This document shows, one piece after another, positions 18,267 to 27,230 of a stretch of 64,000 bases of DNA. The stretch is from DATLGB01 sp963740765. Lineage in GTDB: Bacteria > Actinomycetota > Thermoleophilia > Solirubrobacterales > Solirubrobacteraceae. The DNA is taken from positions 1-64,000 of the forward strand of contig CAVUFN010000012.1 in assembly GCA_963740765.1 (NCBI GenBank), written 5' to 3'. Position numbers and translations under genes: made by a program. Numbering within the stretch: the stretch's first letter is position 1; every line of letters begins with the position of its first letter. The notes under the pieces were generated by a model. That model was not told the DNA's origin. It worked only from the letters and a program-made list of their open reading frames with translations, and made no database searches.

Positions 18267-19161
18267 GGGCGCGGAGCGAGCGGCGGAAGCGCCGCTCCTC
18301 CGCCAGCATGGCGAGCGCGGCACCCAGGAACGCGCCGATCACGAACGCGGCGAACGCGTAGATCTGCGTCTTGTTACCACGGTCGTTGACGGCGAAGGTG
18401 GCCGGCGCGAGAATGCTCACCGAACCGTTGCTCGTACCGCCGCTGGCGCTCGACGTGTAGTTGGTCGACGCGACGGTGGCGCGGAGCTGGGCCGCCGAGA
18501 AGCGTCCCTGCGCCTTCGCCAGGGCAGCCCGGTTCTCGCTCGTGCGGTCCTCCTGGACTGCCTGCTTGGCCGCTGCGAGCCGCTGCGACGCCTTGGCGAC
18601 CCTCACCTGCTCCTGCTCATAGGCCTTCAGGAGCGGGCCGCTCGAGGTCGGCGAGACCGCGTTGGAGTCCCGCACGAAGTCACGCAGCGCCTCGCTGGCG
18701 CTGTTGGCGATCCGCTGCGCCTGCTTGGAGCTCGTCCCGGTCGCCGTGATGCGGAAGAGGGGGCTCTGGGGGATCGGCGTCGAGTTGAGCCGGCCGCGCA
18801 CCTCCAGCGGATCGAGCCGGTTCTCGGAGGCGACGCGCTGCACGACCTCCTGAGCGCCGATCGCGCGGCTGTACGCCGTGGCGAGCGCCTGGGTCGCGGT
18901 GGCGAAGCCGTTGAGGGCGCCGGGCTGGCTGAGGTCGATGCGGCCGACGCTCATCCGCGCCTCCGCCGTGTACACCGGCGTGCGCTGCAGGCTGTACGCC
19001 ACGGCCAGGGCCAGCATGACCACGATCGGCAGCGCGGTGAGGAACGGCCGGCGCCGCATGGCCTGCAGGACGCCCCGCCGGACGGGGCCTCCGGACAGGT
19101 CGGACGCACCGCCGGTGAGGAGGTGCTCGTCGTCTTCCAGCAAGGTTGGGGTCCCGCTCAT
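18256..19161 (-). CDS. Wzz-like polysaccharide chain-length determinant
   Basis: 301 residues. Two membrane helices bracket an extracytoplasmic coiled-coil domain: FLTALPIVVMLALAVAY near residue 42 and IYAFAAFVIGAFLGAALAML near residue 268. Between them are VYTAEARMSVG, ASENRLDPLEVRGRL and a heptad-rich segment (KAYEQEQVRVAKASQRLAAAKQ) typical of Wzz. No tyrosine-kinase domain is fused. It would set the length of polymer made by the overlapping Wzy-like gene. It starts 9 bases after the sulfotransferase stop, so the three genes are probably cotranscribed. Confidence 0.85.
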   Translation of the reverse strand: MSGTPTLLEDDEHLLTGGASDLSGGPVRRGVLQAMRRRPFLTALPIVVMLALAVAYSLQRTPVYTAEARMSVGRIDLSQPGALNGFATATQALATAYSRAIGAQEVVQRVASENRLDPLEVRGRLNSTPIPQSPLFRITATGTSSKQAQRIANSASEALRDFVRDSNAVSPTSSGPLLKAYEQEQVRVAKASQRLAAAKQAVQEDRTSENRAALAKAQGRFSAAQLRATVASTNYTSSASGGTSNGSVSILAPATFAVNDRGNKTQIYAFAAFVIGAFLGAALAMLAEERRFRRSLRARGR

Positions 19162-19170
19162 CGGCTCACG

Positions 19171-20220
19171 TTAATAGCGGATGCTCCGCCGGAAGAACAG
19201 CTTCCTGACTTCCAGCGCGACCTGCCGGCCACGCTCGCGCAGGGGGCTCTGCTGCTGATGGCGGTTGCCGACGAAGAGCAGGCCGTGCAGGTCACGGGCG
19301 AGTCCTCTGACCTGTTCGGACCGGCGCAGGCCCTGCCCGGTGGTGGCGTGCTCCACCGCGTACCCGTGGGCGATCAGGCCTTCGTAGCTGAGCTCCTCGA
19401 TGCGCTTGGCCTGACGCGGCGAGAAGGCGGCGCGCCACTTGCCGTAGTTGCCGGGCACGAGCGGCTTGCCCCAGTTGGGCTTGCCGTCGATCTTCTTCAT
19501 GACCCGCTCGTAGAAGGTCAGCATCTCCGGTGTGTACTCGAGTTCGAGGAAGGTGCAGATCTGCCGGCAGGTCGTCTCGATGTCGTCGAGCAGATCCTCG
19601 TACCGCAGGAAGAGCACCCGCTCGGGCATCTCCTGGGCCAGTTCGCGACCGCGCCGCAGCCGCCGCTCCCACTTCGCCGCCGCGAGGCGCTCGTCCTTGC
19701 CCCACTTCCGGCGCCAGGACAGCGCGACATCGCGCGCGTCGCGGACGATCACGACGAAGCGGCAGTCCGGGAACAGGCGGGCCAGCTTGTCCATGTTCTC
19801 GGTGTTGGTCGGCGTCTTGTTGCCGCTCCAGGCCTTGCCGGGCGGGACGCCGATCATCCACCGGTAGACGTCCGCCACGACCACCCGTCCGTCCTCCCCG
19901 GGCCCCGGCGGCGGGCCGAGCGTGACCGGGTCCTTGCGGTCGGCCATGAAGTTGACGTAGTGGTGATGGACGAACGTGTTGTACTCGTCCAGCCGCCGGA
20001 ACTCGGCGATCAGATCGTCGACCTCATCCGGGGCGACGGTGGCCCCGAAGCGGTCGGCGGCCTGGGCGAGGAACGGGAACTCGCCCGGGATGAAGACGTC
20101 GGGGTGGCCGTTGACCACGTTCTGGAGGAGGTCCGTCCCCCCCGAGGCCACCCCGCACAGGAACACGAGGCGAGCGGTGGCAGGCGGCGTCGCGACATCC
20201 GTGTGCGCTGGCGTCTGCAT
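19171..20220 (-). CDS. Sulfotransferase (Sulfotransfer_3-like) 1
   Basis: 349 residues. PAPS-dependent transfer of sulfate to a sugar hydroxyl is expected. The 5'-phosphosulfate loop reads VFLCGVASGGTDLL (residues ~18-31), slightly off the usual PRSGTT form, and the 3'-phosphate motif reads RFVVIVRDARDVALSW. Other family features are WSGNKTPTN and LFLRYEDLLDD. The last ~50 residues are basic. The ATG at 20220 has TACGCT 8 bases upstream, a leaderless arrangement. Head of the sulfotransferase-wzz-wzy unit, which ties sulfation to this polymer. Confidence 0.88.
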   Translation of the reverse strand: MQTPAHTDVATPPATARLVFLCGVASGGTDLLQNVVNGHPDVFIPGEFPFLAQAADRFGATVAPDEVDDLIAEFRRLDEYNTFVHHHYVNFMADRKDPVTLGPPPGPGEDGRVVVADVYRWMIGVPPGKAWSGNKTPTNTENMDKLARLFPDCRFVVIVRDARDVALSWRRKWGKDERLAAAKWERRLRRGRELAQEMPERVLFLRYEDLLDDIETTCRQICTFLELEYTPEMLTFYERVMKKIDGKPNWGKPLVPGNYGKWRAAFSPRQAKRIEELSYEGLIAHGYAVEHATTGQGLRRSEQVRGLARDLHGLLFVGNRHQQQSPLRERGRQVALEVRKLFFRRSIRY

Positions 20221-20228
20221 GTCGGTGA

Positions 20229-20296
20229 AGCGTAGGCGAAATGGGGTCGTCACCCTTGCAAATCCGGGGTGGAACCCATGCCGGAGCCCATATCGT
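20229..20296. promoter_or_regulatory. Divergent leaderless promoters between two sulfotransferases
   Basis: Minus-strand TACGCT (20229-20234) ends 8 bases before the ATG at 20220; plus-strand TATCGT (20291-20296) ends 6 bases before the ATG at 20303. Between them, at 20244-20255, is GGGTC-GT-CACCC, one mismatch from the palindrome GGGTC-NN-GACCC found at two other divergent promoters here. Confidence 0.5.
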
Positions 20297-20302
20297 GGAG
20301 CC

Positions 20303-21118
20303 ATGCGGACCGAGCAAGAGCTGCGGCGCGAGGGCATCCTCCCGCGCCTCACCCGGACGGGTCGCCGGCTGACGGCCGCGCGGCGCAGCGGTCCCTCGTT
20401 CCTCATCATCGGGGCGCAGAAGGGCGGCACCACCTCCTTGTTCGACTACCTCGCCGAGCATCCCGGCGTCAATGCCCCGCGGTACAAGGAGGTCCACTAC
20501 TTCGACCGCTACCCGGACCGCCCCTGGAGCCACTACCTGTCGAGCTTCCCCCTCGGCGACGCGATGACCGGCGAGGCGACCCCGTACTACCTGTTTCACC
20601 CCTTCGTCGCGGAGCGCGTGGCCCGGGCGCTGCCCGAGGCGAAGCTGATCGCGATGCTGCGCGACCCTGTGGACCGTGCGCTGTCGCACCACAACCACAA
20701 CGTGGCGATGGGCTCGGAGGACCTGCCCTTCGAGGAGGCGCTCGACGCGGAGGAGGCCCGCCTCGCGGGCGCAGAGGCCGAGCTGGCCCGGCCGGGCGCG
20801 CTGCACTACGGCCACCGCCACCACTCCTACGTGGCCCGAGGCCGGTACGCGGAGCAGCTCGAGCGCTGGTACGCGCACTTCCCCCGCGAGCAGGTGCTCG
20901 TGATGTCCAGCGAGGACTTCTTCGCCGACCCCGCGGCGGGATACGCCGAGTCGTTGCGCTTCCTCGGGCTGCCCGAGCATGACCCCGGCCCGATGAGCGC
21001 GCGCAACGCGCGCAGCTACGACGGCATGCCGCCGGACGTCCGCGATCGCCTGCGCGCGCGCTTCGCGGCCGACAACCAGCGCCTGTACGAGCTGGTCGGC
21101 CGGGACTTCGGCTGGTGA
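20303..21118 (+). CDS. Sulfotransferase (heparan N-sulfotransferase-like) 2
   Basis: 271 residues. FLIIGAQKGGTTSLFDYL (residues ~33-50) is the PAPS loop of the Sulfotransfer_1/NDST group, followed by KEVHYFD, GEATPYYL, and AKLIAMLRDPVDRALSHHNH (3'-phosphate binding), then LVMSSEDFFADP. This is close to the bacterial glycan sulfotransferases. GGAG precedes the ATG and TATCGT lies just ahead. Its stop overlaps the GTG of the flippase (GTGA), so sulfation and flipping of the unit are translationally coupled. Confidence 0.92.
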   Translation: MRTEQELRREGILPRLTRTGRRLTAARRSGPSFLIIGAQKGGTTSLFDYLAEHPGVNAPRYKEVHYFDRYPDRPWSHYLSSFPLGDAMTGEATPYYLFHPFVAERVARALPEAKLIAMLRDPVDRALSHHNHNVAMGSEDLPFEEALDAEEARLAGAEAELARPGALHYGHRHHSYVARGRYAEQLERWYAHFPREQVLVMSSEDFFADPAAGYAESLRFLGLPEHDPGPMSARNARSYDGMPPDVRDRLRARFAADNQRLYELVGRDFGW

Positions 21119-22644
21119 GCAGCGGCGCGCCGGCGCGCGGTTCCTACCAGCGCGGCGTCAGCTTCGGCGCGCTGAGCTTCCTGTCGATGGCGGTGCTCGG
21201 CGTCGCCTCGAGCGTGGTCATCGCGCGCGTCTTCGGCGTGCGCGTGGTCGGCGAGTTCGCGCTCGCCTCCGCGCCCGCCGGCGCGCTGTGGTTCCTGTCT
21301 TCCGTCAAGGAGCAGACGGCGCTGATCAAGCGCCTCACCGAGCTCGAGCCGCGCGACCCGCGCGTGACCGGGCTGTGGGCGGCGGTCTTCGCGTTCTCGA
21401 TGACCCTGACCGTGGTGGTCGCGCTGATCGCCGCGGGCGCCGCCTACCTGCTGTTCCACGGGCCGGTCGGGCACCCCGAGCTGTTCGGCCCGTCGGTCGC
21501 CTGCCTGGTCGGCTACGTCTTCCTGGTCAACGTCGGCTGGAACATCGACGGGGTGTTCGCCGCCTTCGTCGCCGGCCCCGAGCTGTTCTGGATCCGCCTG
21601 CACCAGACCCTCGCGCTGCTCGTCTGGTACGGGATCGCCGGGCTCGTCCAAGACGACCTCTGGGGGCTCATCGCCGCCACCTACCTGTCGGTGATCAGCG
21701 CGCTCGTCCACCGGCTCATCGTCGTCCGGCGGTACATGCGCCTGCGCGTCCCGGGCCACTACGTGCGTGAGGGCTTCCAGATCCTGCCGGCGATCATCCG
21801 CTTCGGCCTGCGCATGGCCCCGGGCACCATCGCCCAGGGCCTGAGCAACCAGTCCGCGACGTGGATGCTCGGCATCCTCGACACGGTCACGGCCGTCGGC
21901 GCGTTCAACCGCGCGCAGGTCCTGACGATGCGCTTCCAGGACCTCACCACCAAGATCACCGAGATGCTGTTCCCCACCCTCGTGGCGCGCCGCGCCGCCG
22001 GCGACGGGCTCGGGTTCGATCGCGCGCTGATCGACACGCTGCGCTACTCCACCCTCGTGATGCTCGTGATCGCGTCCGTGGGCGGCGGCGGCGCCTTCGC
22101 GATCATGGACCTGTTCGGACCCGGGTTCGCTCCCGCGGCGCCGGCCTTCGCGATCCTCATCCTGCTGCCCACCCTGACGACGATGGCGGTCATCCAGTCC
22201 TACGCGCTCTACGCCGTCGACCGTCCCGGCCTGGCCAGCTGGATCACCCTGGGGCGCCTGCTCGTCACCGTCGCGGTCGGCTTCGCCGGCGTCAAGACGA
22301 TCGGCCTCGAGGGCGCTGCACTCGGTCTGGTGACCGGCGCCGCGTTCGACGTGGCCGTGAAGGCGTCCTTCCTGCGTCGCCACCTGAGCCGGCCGATCAC
22401 GGTGCTGTGGAGCGTGCGCCAGATGGCCGCGGCCGTGCTGGCCTACGCGAGCGGGTTCGCGGCCGCGCGCTTCGTGCACGACATCCTGCCGGAGCTCGGG
22501 GCGCTCCCGCTGACGCTGCTCGCCGGCACGTGGACCTTCGTCGCGTGCTTCTACTTCGCCGGCGGTCTCAACGACCGTGACCGCGCGCGCCTGGAGTCGG
22601 CGACCCGGGGCCGCCTGACGTTCGGCCGCCTGCGCCAGGCCTGA
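21115..22644 (+). CDS. Wzx-like polysaccharide flippase (MATE/MVF-like)
   Basis: 509 residues with about 12-14 membrane helices. N-terminal SFGALSFLSMAVLGVASSVVIARVFG and RFGLRMAPGTIAQGLSNQSATWMLG are typical of Polysacc_synt flippases, which move lipid-linked repeat units across the membrane. GTG start at 21115 coupled to the sulfotransferase. It converges with another sulfotransferase 6 bases away. Completes the Wzx/Wzy/Wzz set. Confidence 0.9.
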   Translation: MSSGAPARGSYQRGVSFGALSFLSMAVLGVASSVVIARVFGVRVVGEFALASAPAGALWFLSSVKEQTALIKRLTELEPRDPRVTGLWAAVFAFSMTLTVVVALIAAGAAYLLFHGPVGHPELFGPSVACLVGYVFLVNVGWNIDGVFAAFVAGPELFWIRLHQTLALLVWYGIAGLVQDDLWGLIAATYLSVISALVHRLIVVRRYMRLRVPGHYVREGFQILPAIIRFGLRMAPGTIAQGLSNQSATWMLGILDTVTAVGAFNRAQVLTMRFQDLTTKITEMLFPTLVARRAAGDGLGFDRALIDTLRYSTLVMLVIASVGGGGAFAIMDLFGPGFAPAAPAFAILILLPTLTTMAVIQSYALYAVDRPGLASWITLGRLLVTVAVGFAGVKTIGLEGAALGLVTGAAFDVAVKASFLRRHLSRPITVLWSVRQMAAAVLAYASGFAAARFVHDILPELGALPLTLLAGTWTFVACFYFAGGLNDRDRARLESATRGRLTFGRLRQA

Positions 22645-22650
22645 GCGCGG

Positions 22651-23616
22651 TCAGCTCCCGAGCAGGGCGCGCCACGAGCTGCGCACGTTGTCCCCGGGCA
22701 GCCTCGACTTGACCGCCTCGCGCGCCGCCGCCAGCCCCAGCTCGCGCGCGTCGGCCGCCATCGAGTGGCCGCCCTGCCCGCTCGCCGCGGCCAGTTCGCC
22801 GAGGATCGTGTCGAGGTCGTAGCCCATGATCGCGAGTCGCTCTGCCCCGATCCAGCGCAGCCAGCGCCGCGCCCACTCGCGCCGGAGCGGGTTGCTCAAG
22901 GTCGCCCGCCAGCGCAGCAGCGGCTCGTCGCTGATCGCGGCGTAGCGCTCGACCCCCGTGGGGTCGCCCATCCGGCCGGCCAGCCGCACGCCCGCGAACG
23001 ACGACAGGGCGTCCGGCTCGAAGTCCACGCCCACGTACTCGCAGAGCCGCTCCCAGCCCTCGGTGCCGCCGAGCAGGTCCTCGTAGCGGACGGCGTGGGC
23101 CTTGTCCTGGTGGCGCCGGTAGGTCCCCACGAGGTTCTCCACCCCGTGGAAGAGGTCGCCGCGGAACTGGTAGGTGGCCCACTTGCCGTCGCCGAGCGTC
23201 TCCACGATCGAGGCCAGCACGCTGAGCGGGTGCCGCCACAGGAAGACGAAGCGGGCGTCCGGGAAGGTGCGGATCACCTCGTCGGCGATCAGGTGATACG
23301 GCGGCGTCTTGTCGACGAAGAACCTCGCGTCCGGCCCGCCCACCGCGCCGTAGAGCTCGAGGACCATCTTGCGCACCTCGGCCCGGTAGCGCTCGGCCCC
23401 GTCGGGCAGAGCGCCGACGAAGTCCCCGAAGGCGCCGGCCACCGTCCGGTCCCAGGGACCACTGACCGCCGCGGTGGGCACCAGCGGCGACAGCAGGGGC
23501 AGGAGCACCCACGGCTCGGCCGCCGACGCGACCCCGCTGTGAGCGGTCAGCACGCGCTGGGTCAGCGTCGACCCGCTGCGCGGCAAGGAGAAGATGAAGA
23601 CCGGAACGACGCCCAC
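22651..23616 (-). CDS. Sulfotransferase 3
   Basis: 321 residues. FIFSLPRSGSTLTQRVL (residues ~7-23) is a textbook PAPS 5'-loop, with FFVDKTPPYHL and ARFVFLWRHPLSVLASI as the second binding motif and AVRYEDLLGGTEGW after it. Best placed in the Sulfotransfer_3 group. GTG start at 23616 with TAAGGT 6 bases upstream, and it shares the promoter's TA dinucleotide with the divergent gene at 23640. Confidence 0.9.
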   Translation of the reverse strand: MGVVPVFIFSLPRSGSTLTQRVLTAHSGVASAAEPWVLLPLLSPLVPTAAVSGPWDRTVAGAFGDFVGALPDGAERYRAEVRKMVLELYGAVGGPDARFFVDKTPPYHLIADEVIRTFPDARFVFLWRHPLSVLASIVETLGDGKWATYQFRGDLFHGVENLVGTYRRHQDKAHAVRYEDLLGGTEGWERLCEYVGVDFEPDALSSFAGVRLAGRMGDPTGVERYAAISDEPLLRWRATLSNPLRREWARRWLRWIGAERLAIMGYDLDTILGELAAASGQGGHSMAADARELGLAAAREAVKSRLPGDNVRSSWRALLGS

Positions 23617-23622
23617 GCCGCA

Positions 23623-23632
23623 ACCTTATCCT
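23623..23632. promoter_or_regulatory. Bidirectional promoter core with overlapping -10 boxes
   Basis: ACCTTATCCT reads TATCCT forward (23627-23632, 7 bases before ATG 23640) and TAAGGT in reverse (23623-23628, 6 bases before GTG 23616). The two -10 hexamers share the central TA. Neither gene has a Shine-Dalgarno. Confidence 0.6.
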
Positions 23633-23639
23633 TGCCCGG

Positions 23640-24056
23640 ATGTCCGCGAGGCGGGTTACGAGGCGAGCTCTGATCGCGCTCGCGGTCGTCGTCGGCCTGC
23701 TCGCCGCGCTGGCGGTCGTGACGACAGGGGTGGACACGCAGCGCCTGGCCTTCCTGCGCGAGGGGTCGATCCCGAAGTGGACGGAGCCGTGCTGGCGCAA
23801 GGATCGCTACACGCTGCCCTGCGCACGCGTGCACGGGCGCGTCGTCCTGCGCCAGCTCGACGATCCGGACGGGGACGGCGACCGGCACGTCGTGGTGGTG
23901 GCCGGGCTGGGGCTGACGACGCTCAAGATCCCCGCCGGAACGCAAGCGAAGATCCCCGGCTACGGCAGTCGGGTGACGGCGATCGGGCGCTGGGAAAAGG
24001 ACTCCGGCCAGCTAGGGTCCGACGTCGTGGTGATCGGTCAGCTCCACAGTCCATGA
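23640..24056 (+). CDS. Small membrane-anchored extracytoplasmic protein, function unknown
   Basis: 138 residues. A basic N-terminus (MSARRVTRR) leads into one membrane helix (ALIALAVVVGLLAALAVV), leaving about 105 residues outside. Two Cys (PCWRKDRYTLPC) could form a disulfide. The following beta-rich part, HGRVVLRQLDD, HVVVVAGLG, LKIPAGTQAKIPGYGSRVTAIG and SDVVVIGQL, looks like a small beta-barrel of OB type (inference). Its stop overlaps the ATG of the lyase-like gene (ATGA), so the two are coupled and probably act together. Confidence 0.75.
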   Translation: MSARRVTRRALIALAVVVGLLAALAVVTTGVDTQRLAFLREGSIPKWTEPCWRKDRYTLPCARVHGRVVLRQLDDPDGDGDRHVVVVAGLGLTTLKIPAGTQAKIPGYGSRVTAIGRWEKDSGQLGSDVVVIGQLHSP

Positions 24057-25324
24057 GATCGATGGGCGGCCTCGTGTCCCTCATCGCTGCCAGCGTCGCC
24101 GCCGCGGCTGTGGCCTCGCCCCCGCCCTCCGCCACGGCGGTCGTGGCGACGCCATCACCACCGGCCTCGGCATCCGGCTCGGCGGGCGTGCTGCGCGACC
24201 TGTCCTTCCAGACGCAGGAGCTCCTCGACGCGACGGACCATCCGCCGCAGTGGGACAACTACGTGCCGGAGGGGACCCTGTCCGCCGGCATCACCCTCGG
24301 CGCTCCCGGCAGGATGCCGTACCCCTATTTCCAGGCGGCGCGGTTCAAGCCGGCCGAGGCGACCGGCCGTCCCCGCTCCATGGCCAAGCTCTCCAAGCAC
24401 TCGGTGGCGGATCGCGGCATCCGGCTGGCGGGGCAGCTGGACGCCGCCGAGGGCCTCGACCGCTACTACCGCTGGTACTCCTACTTCCCGAAGCGCTTCG
24501 ACGTCGCCGCCGACCCGCCGAACGCGCCCGCGGTGTTCATGGCCTGGCACGGAGACTCGTCGCAGGGCAGCGGCTGCAACCCCAACGTGCAGATGCACGT
24601 CAAGCGCCTCGGACCGGGTCCCAGGGGCCTGCACATCCTCGTTCGCGTGCAGGGCGGGCGGCACTCGCTCAAACGGCCGACGACCTTCAAGCCCGAGGGC
24701 GGCAACCCGATCGCCTGCTACACGGAGTCCTTCAAGGAGATCGACCTCGGGCGCCTGGTCCGCGGCCGCTGGATCGACTGGAAGGTGCACACCCGCTGGA
24801 GCTCGAAGCCGGCGAAGGGATCGATCGTGATCAATCGCGACGGCAAGCGCACCAAGATCCCCGGGGCCAACCTCTACCTCACCAACGGCGCCTCGGAGAA
24901 CGGCTACCTCGAGCAGGGCTACTACAGCCCGATCGACACCTCGGCCACCGCTCGGCGCCAGTCCATCTGGCACATGGGCACCGTGGTCGCCGACAGCGCC
25001 CGCGGCATCCGGACCCCCGGCACGGGCTGCCGGCGGTTGAGCCCCATGGCGCGGACCGCCGCGGCCGGCCGCGGCCGGGTCGGCGTCCGCGTGTCCCCCC
25101 GGACAAGACGGCGCACCGCCACGGTCCGGCTCCGGGGCGGCTCGGTGCGCAGCGCGACCGCGCATGTCGGCAAGCGCACCTACCCGTTCCGCGGCGGCAA
25201 GGCCCGGATCCCCGTCCGCCGGTTCGGGCGCCTCGGCCCACACAAGCTGACCGTCCGCACCGCGACCGCGTCCGGCGGGTCGCGCGCGGTCCCGGTGCGC
25301 GTGTTCTCCGCCTTCTGCCGCTAG
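24053..25324 (+). CDS. Heparin lyase I-like (PF14099-type) protein, second copy
   Basis: 423 residues. Signal or anchor sequence, then the same ordered motifs as the 6972 gene: PQWDNYVPEG, GRPRSMAKLSKHS, GLDRYYRWYSYFP, APAVFMAWHGDSS, NPNVQMHVKR, IACYTESFKEIDLGR and WIDWKVHTRWSS, with LEQGYYSPIDTSATARR near the end of the domain. The C-terminal ~100 residues are basic and beta-rich. A leader rich in Ala, Pro and Ser replaces the cleaner signal peptide of the first copy. Two paralogues in a locus for one polymer suggest processing at two stages or two linkages; this is inference. Confidence 0.82.
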   Translation: MRSMGGLVSLIAASVAAAAVASPPPSATAVVATPSPPASASGSAGVLRDLSFQTQELLDATDHPPQWDNYVPEGTLSAGITLGAPGRMPYPYFQAARFKPAEATGRPRSMAKLSKHSVADRGIRLAGQLDAAEGLDRYYRWYSYFPKRFDVAADPPNAPAVFMAWHGDSSQGSGCNPNVQMHVKRLGPGPRGLHILVRVQGGRHSLKRPTTFKPEGGNPIACYTESFKEIDLGRLVRGRWIDWKVHTRWSSKPAKGSIVINRDGKRTKIPGANLYLTNGASENGYLEQGYYSPIDTSATARRQSIWHMGTVVADSARGIRTPGTGCRRLSPMARTAAAGRGRVGVRVSPRTRRRTATVRLRGGSVRSATAHVGKRTYPFRGGKARIPVRRFGRLGPHKLTVRTATASGGSRAVPVRVFSAFCR

Positions 25325-25328
25325 CTGC

Positions 25329-27230
25329 CTAGGGAACGGCGCTCGGCGCCGCGGCGTCCACGAACTCGCGGTGCCAGAGCTCGTGCACGAGCAGGGTCCA
25401 GATCGCCTGCGAGTGGTCGTGCGTGCCCGCGGCGTGGCGATCGAGCAGGCCGGCCACCGCGTCGGGGCGGAACATGCCGCGCTCGCGCGTGCCGGCGTCG
25501 AGCAGGACCTCGCGCGAGTACTCGCGCAGCTCGCCGCGGAACCAGTCCACCAGCGGCGGCTGGAAGCCGCGCTTGGGGGCGTCGAGGATCTCGTCGGGGA
25601 CCCAGCCGCGCATCGCCCGCCGCAACGCGACCTTCTTCTCGCGGCCGCTGAGCTTGAGCTCCGGCGGCAGCGCCGCGGCGAACTCCATCAGGTGGTGGTC
25701 CAGCAGAGGCGAGCGGCCCTCGAGGGAGTGGGCCATGGTGGCGATGTCCACCTTCGAGAGCAGGTCGTCGGGCAGGTAGGTCTGGACGTCGGTGTCGAGC
25801 ATCCGGTCGACGATGTTGGTGGCGGTCGAGCGGTCCCAGGCGCCGCCCAGCAGCTCGTCGACCGCGCGGCCATCGAGGCTTGCCGCGTACTCGGCCGTGT
25901 AGAAGCTGCGGCGCGGGAAGCCCTGCAGGTCGGTCATGTAGGCGATGTAGCGGTCGCGCGCCGACAGCCCGATGCTCTCGCCGATGCGGCGGATGCGGCT
26001 GGGCCAGCTGTTGATCGTCCCGCTCGGCGGCACCCGCAGCGCGGCGCGCCCGAGCGCCTGGCGGACGCCGGCCGGGAGCGGGTCCAGCCGTGCGGCCGCC
26101 GCGTTGGCCACGTAGCGCGTGTAGCCGGCGAAGGCCTCGTCGCCGCCGTCGCCGTTGAGCGCGACGGTGACGTGCTTGCGGGCCATCTCGGCCAGGTACA
26201 GGGTCGGGATGCTCGTCGCGTCCGCGAACGGCTCACCGTGGTGACGGATGACGGTGGGGATGACGTCGATCGCCTTCGGCTCGACCATCAGCTCCTCGTG
26301 CTCGGTGGAGAAGCGCTCGGCGACGATGCGCGCGAGGGGCAGCTCGTTCAACGACCCGTGGAAGCCGATCGAGAACGTCTTCACGGGCCGGTCGGAGGCC
26401 TCGGCCATCGCCGCCACGACCGCCGCCGAGTCGACCCCGCCCGACAGGAACGCGCCCAGCGGCACGTCGGCGATCATCCGCTTGCGCACGGCGGCGCGCA
26501 GCTGGTCGCGCAGCGCCTCGACCATCTCCGCCTCGGAGCCGAAGCTGAGCTTGTCGCGGTAGTCCAGGCGCCAGTAGCGCTCGATCGTCGCGTTGCCGCC
26601 GCGGAAGACCAGCGTGTGAGCGGGCGGCAGCTTGCGCACCGCCTTGAAGGCGCTCAGCGGTGACGGGATGTAGCGGCAGGCCAGGTAGGCGTCGAGGGCC
26701 TCGTGGTCGACCGCGCGCGGGATCGTGGGGTCCTGCATCAGCGCGCCGAGCTCGGAGGCGAAGCTGAGCACCCCGTCACGGAGCGCGTAGAAGAGCGGCT
26801 TCTTGCCGAGGCGGTCGCGCGCGAGGGTGAGCTGCTTGACGCGCTCGTCCCAGATGGCGAGGCCGAACATCCCCTCGAGGTGGCGGACGCAGGCCGGCCC
26901 CTCCTCCTCGTAGAGATGGACGATGACCTCGGTGTCGCTGCGCGTCTTGAAGCGGTGGCCGTTGCGCTCGAGGCGCTCGCGCAGCGCCTGGAAGTTGTAG
27001 ATCTCGCCGTTCTGGACGACGGTGACCGAACCGTCCTCGTTGCTGATCGGCTGGTCGCCGGTGGCGAGGTCGATGATGGCGAGCCGCTGGATGCCCAGGC
27101 CCACGCCCCGGTCGGCGTGCGTGCCGCGCGAGTCGGGGCCGCGGTGCTCGAGCGCCGCGCACATGCGCTGCAGCAGTGGCTCGTCGACGACCGCGCCGTC
27201 GGCGCGCGCCTGACCGACGATCCCGCACAT
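25329..27230 (-). CDS. Asparagine synthase (glutamine-hydrolysing)-type amidotransferase 1
   Basis: 633 residues, full AsnB architecture. MCGIVGQ gives the N-terminal Cys nucleophile for glutamine hydrolysis; LEHRGPDSRG, NGEIYNF and RSDTEVIVHLYEEEG belong to the glutaminase half. The synthetase half has AFLSGGVDSAAV for PPi and GDGGDEAFAGYTRY. Complete glutaminase and location among glycosyltransferases suggest an amidotransferase of polysaccharide loci, acting on uronic acid carboxyls, rather than the lasso cyclase (which is at 37414 and lacks MCGI). Its ATG overlaps the stop of the glycosyltransferase upstream (TGATG). Confidence 0.92.
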   Translation of the reverse strand: MCGIVGQARADGAVVDEPLLQRMCAALEHRGPDSRGTHADRGVGLGIQRLAIIDLATGDQPISNEDGSVTVVQNGEIYNFQALRERLERNGHRFKTRSDTEVIVHLYEEEGPACVRHLEGMFGLAIWDERVKQLTLARDRLGKKPLFYALRDGVLSFASELGALMQDPTIPRAVDHEALDAYLACRYIPSPLSAFKAVRKLPPAHTLVFRGGNATIERYWRLDYRDKLSFGSEAEMVEALRDQLRAAVRKRMIADVPLGAFLSGGVDSAAVVAAMAEASDRPVKTFSIGFHGSLNELPLARIVAERFSTEHEELMVEPKAIDVIPTVIRHHGEPFADATSIPTLYLAEMARKHVTVALNGDGGDEAFAGYTRYVANAAAARLDPLPAGVRQALGRAALRVPPSGTINSWPSRIRRIGESIGLSARDRYIAYMTDLQGFPRRSFYTAEYAASLDGRAVDELLGGAWDRSTATNIVDRMLDTDVQTYLPDDLLSKVDIATMAHSLEGRSPLLDHHLMEFAAALPPELKLSGREKKVALRRAMRGWVPDEILDAPKRGFQPPLVDWFRGELREYSREVLLDAGTRERGMFRPDAVAGLLDRHAAGTHDHSQAIWTLLVHELWHREFVDAAAPSAVP

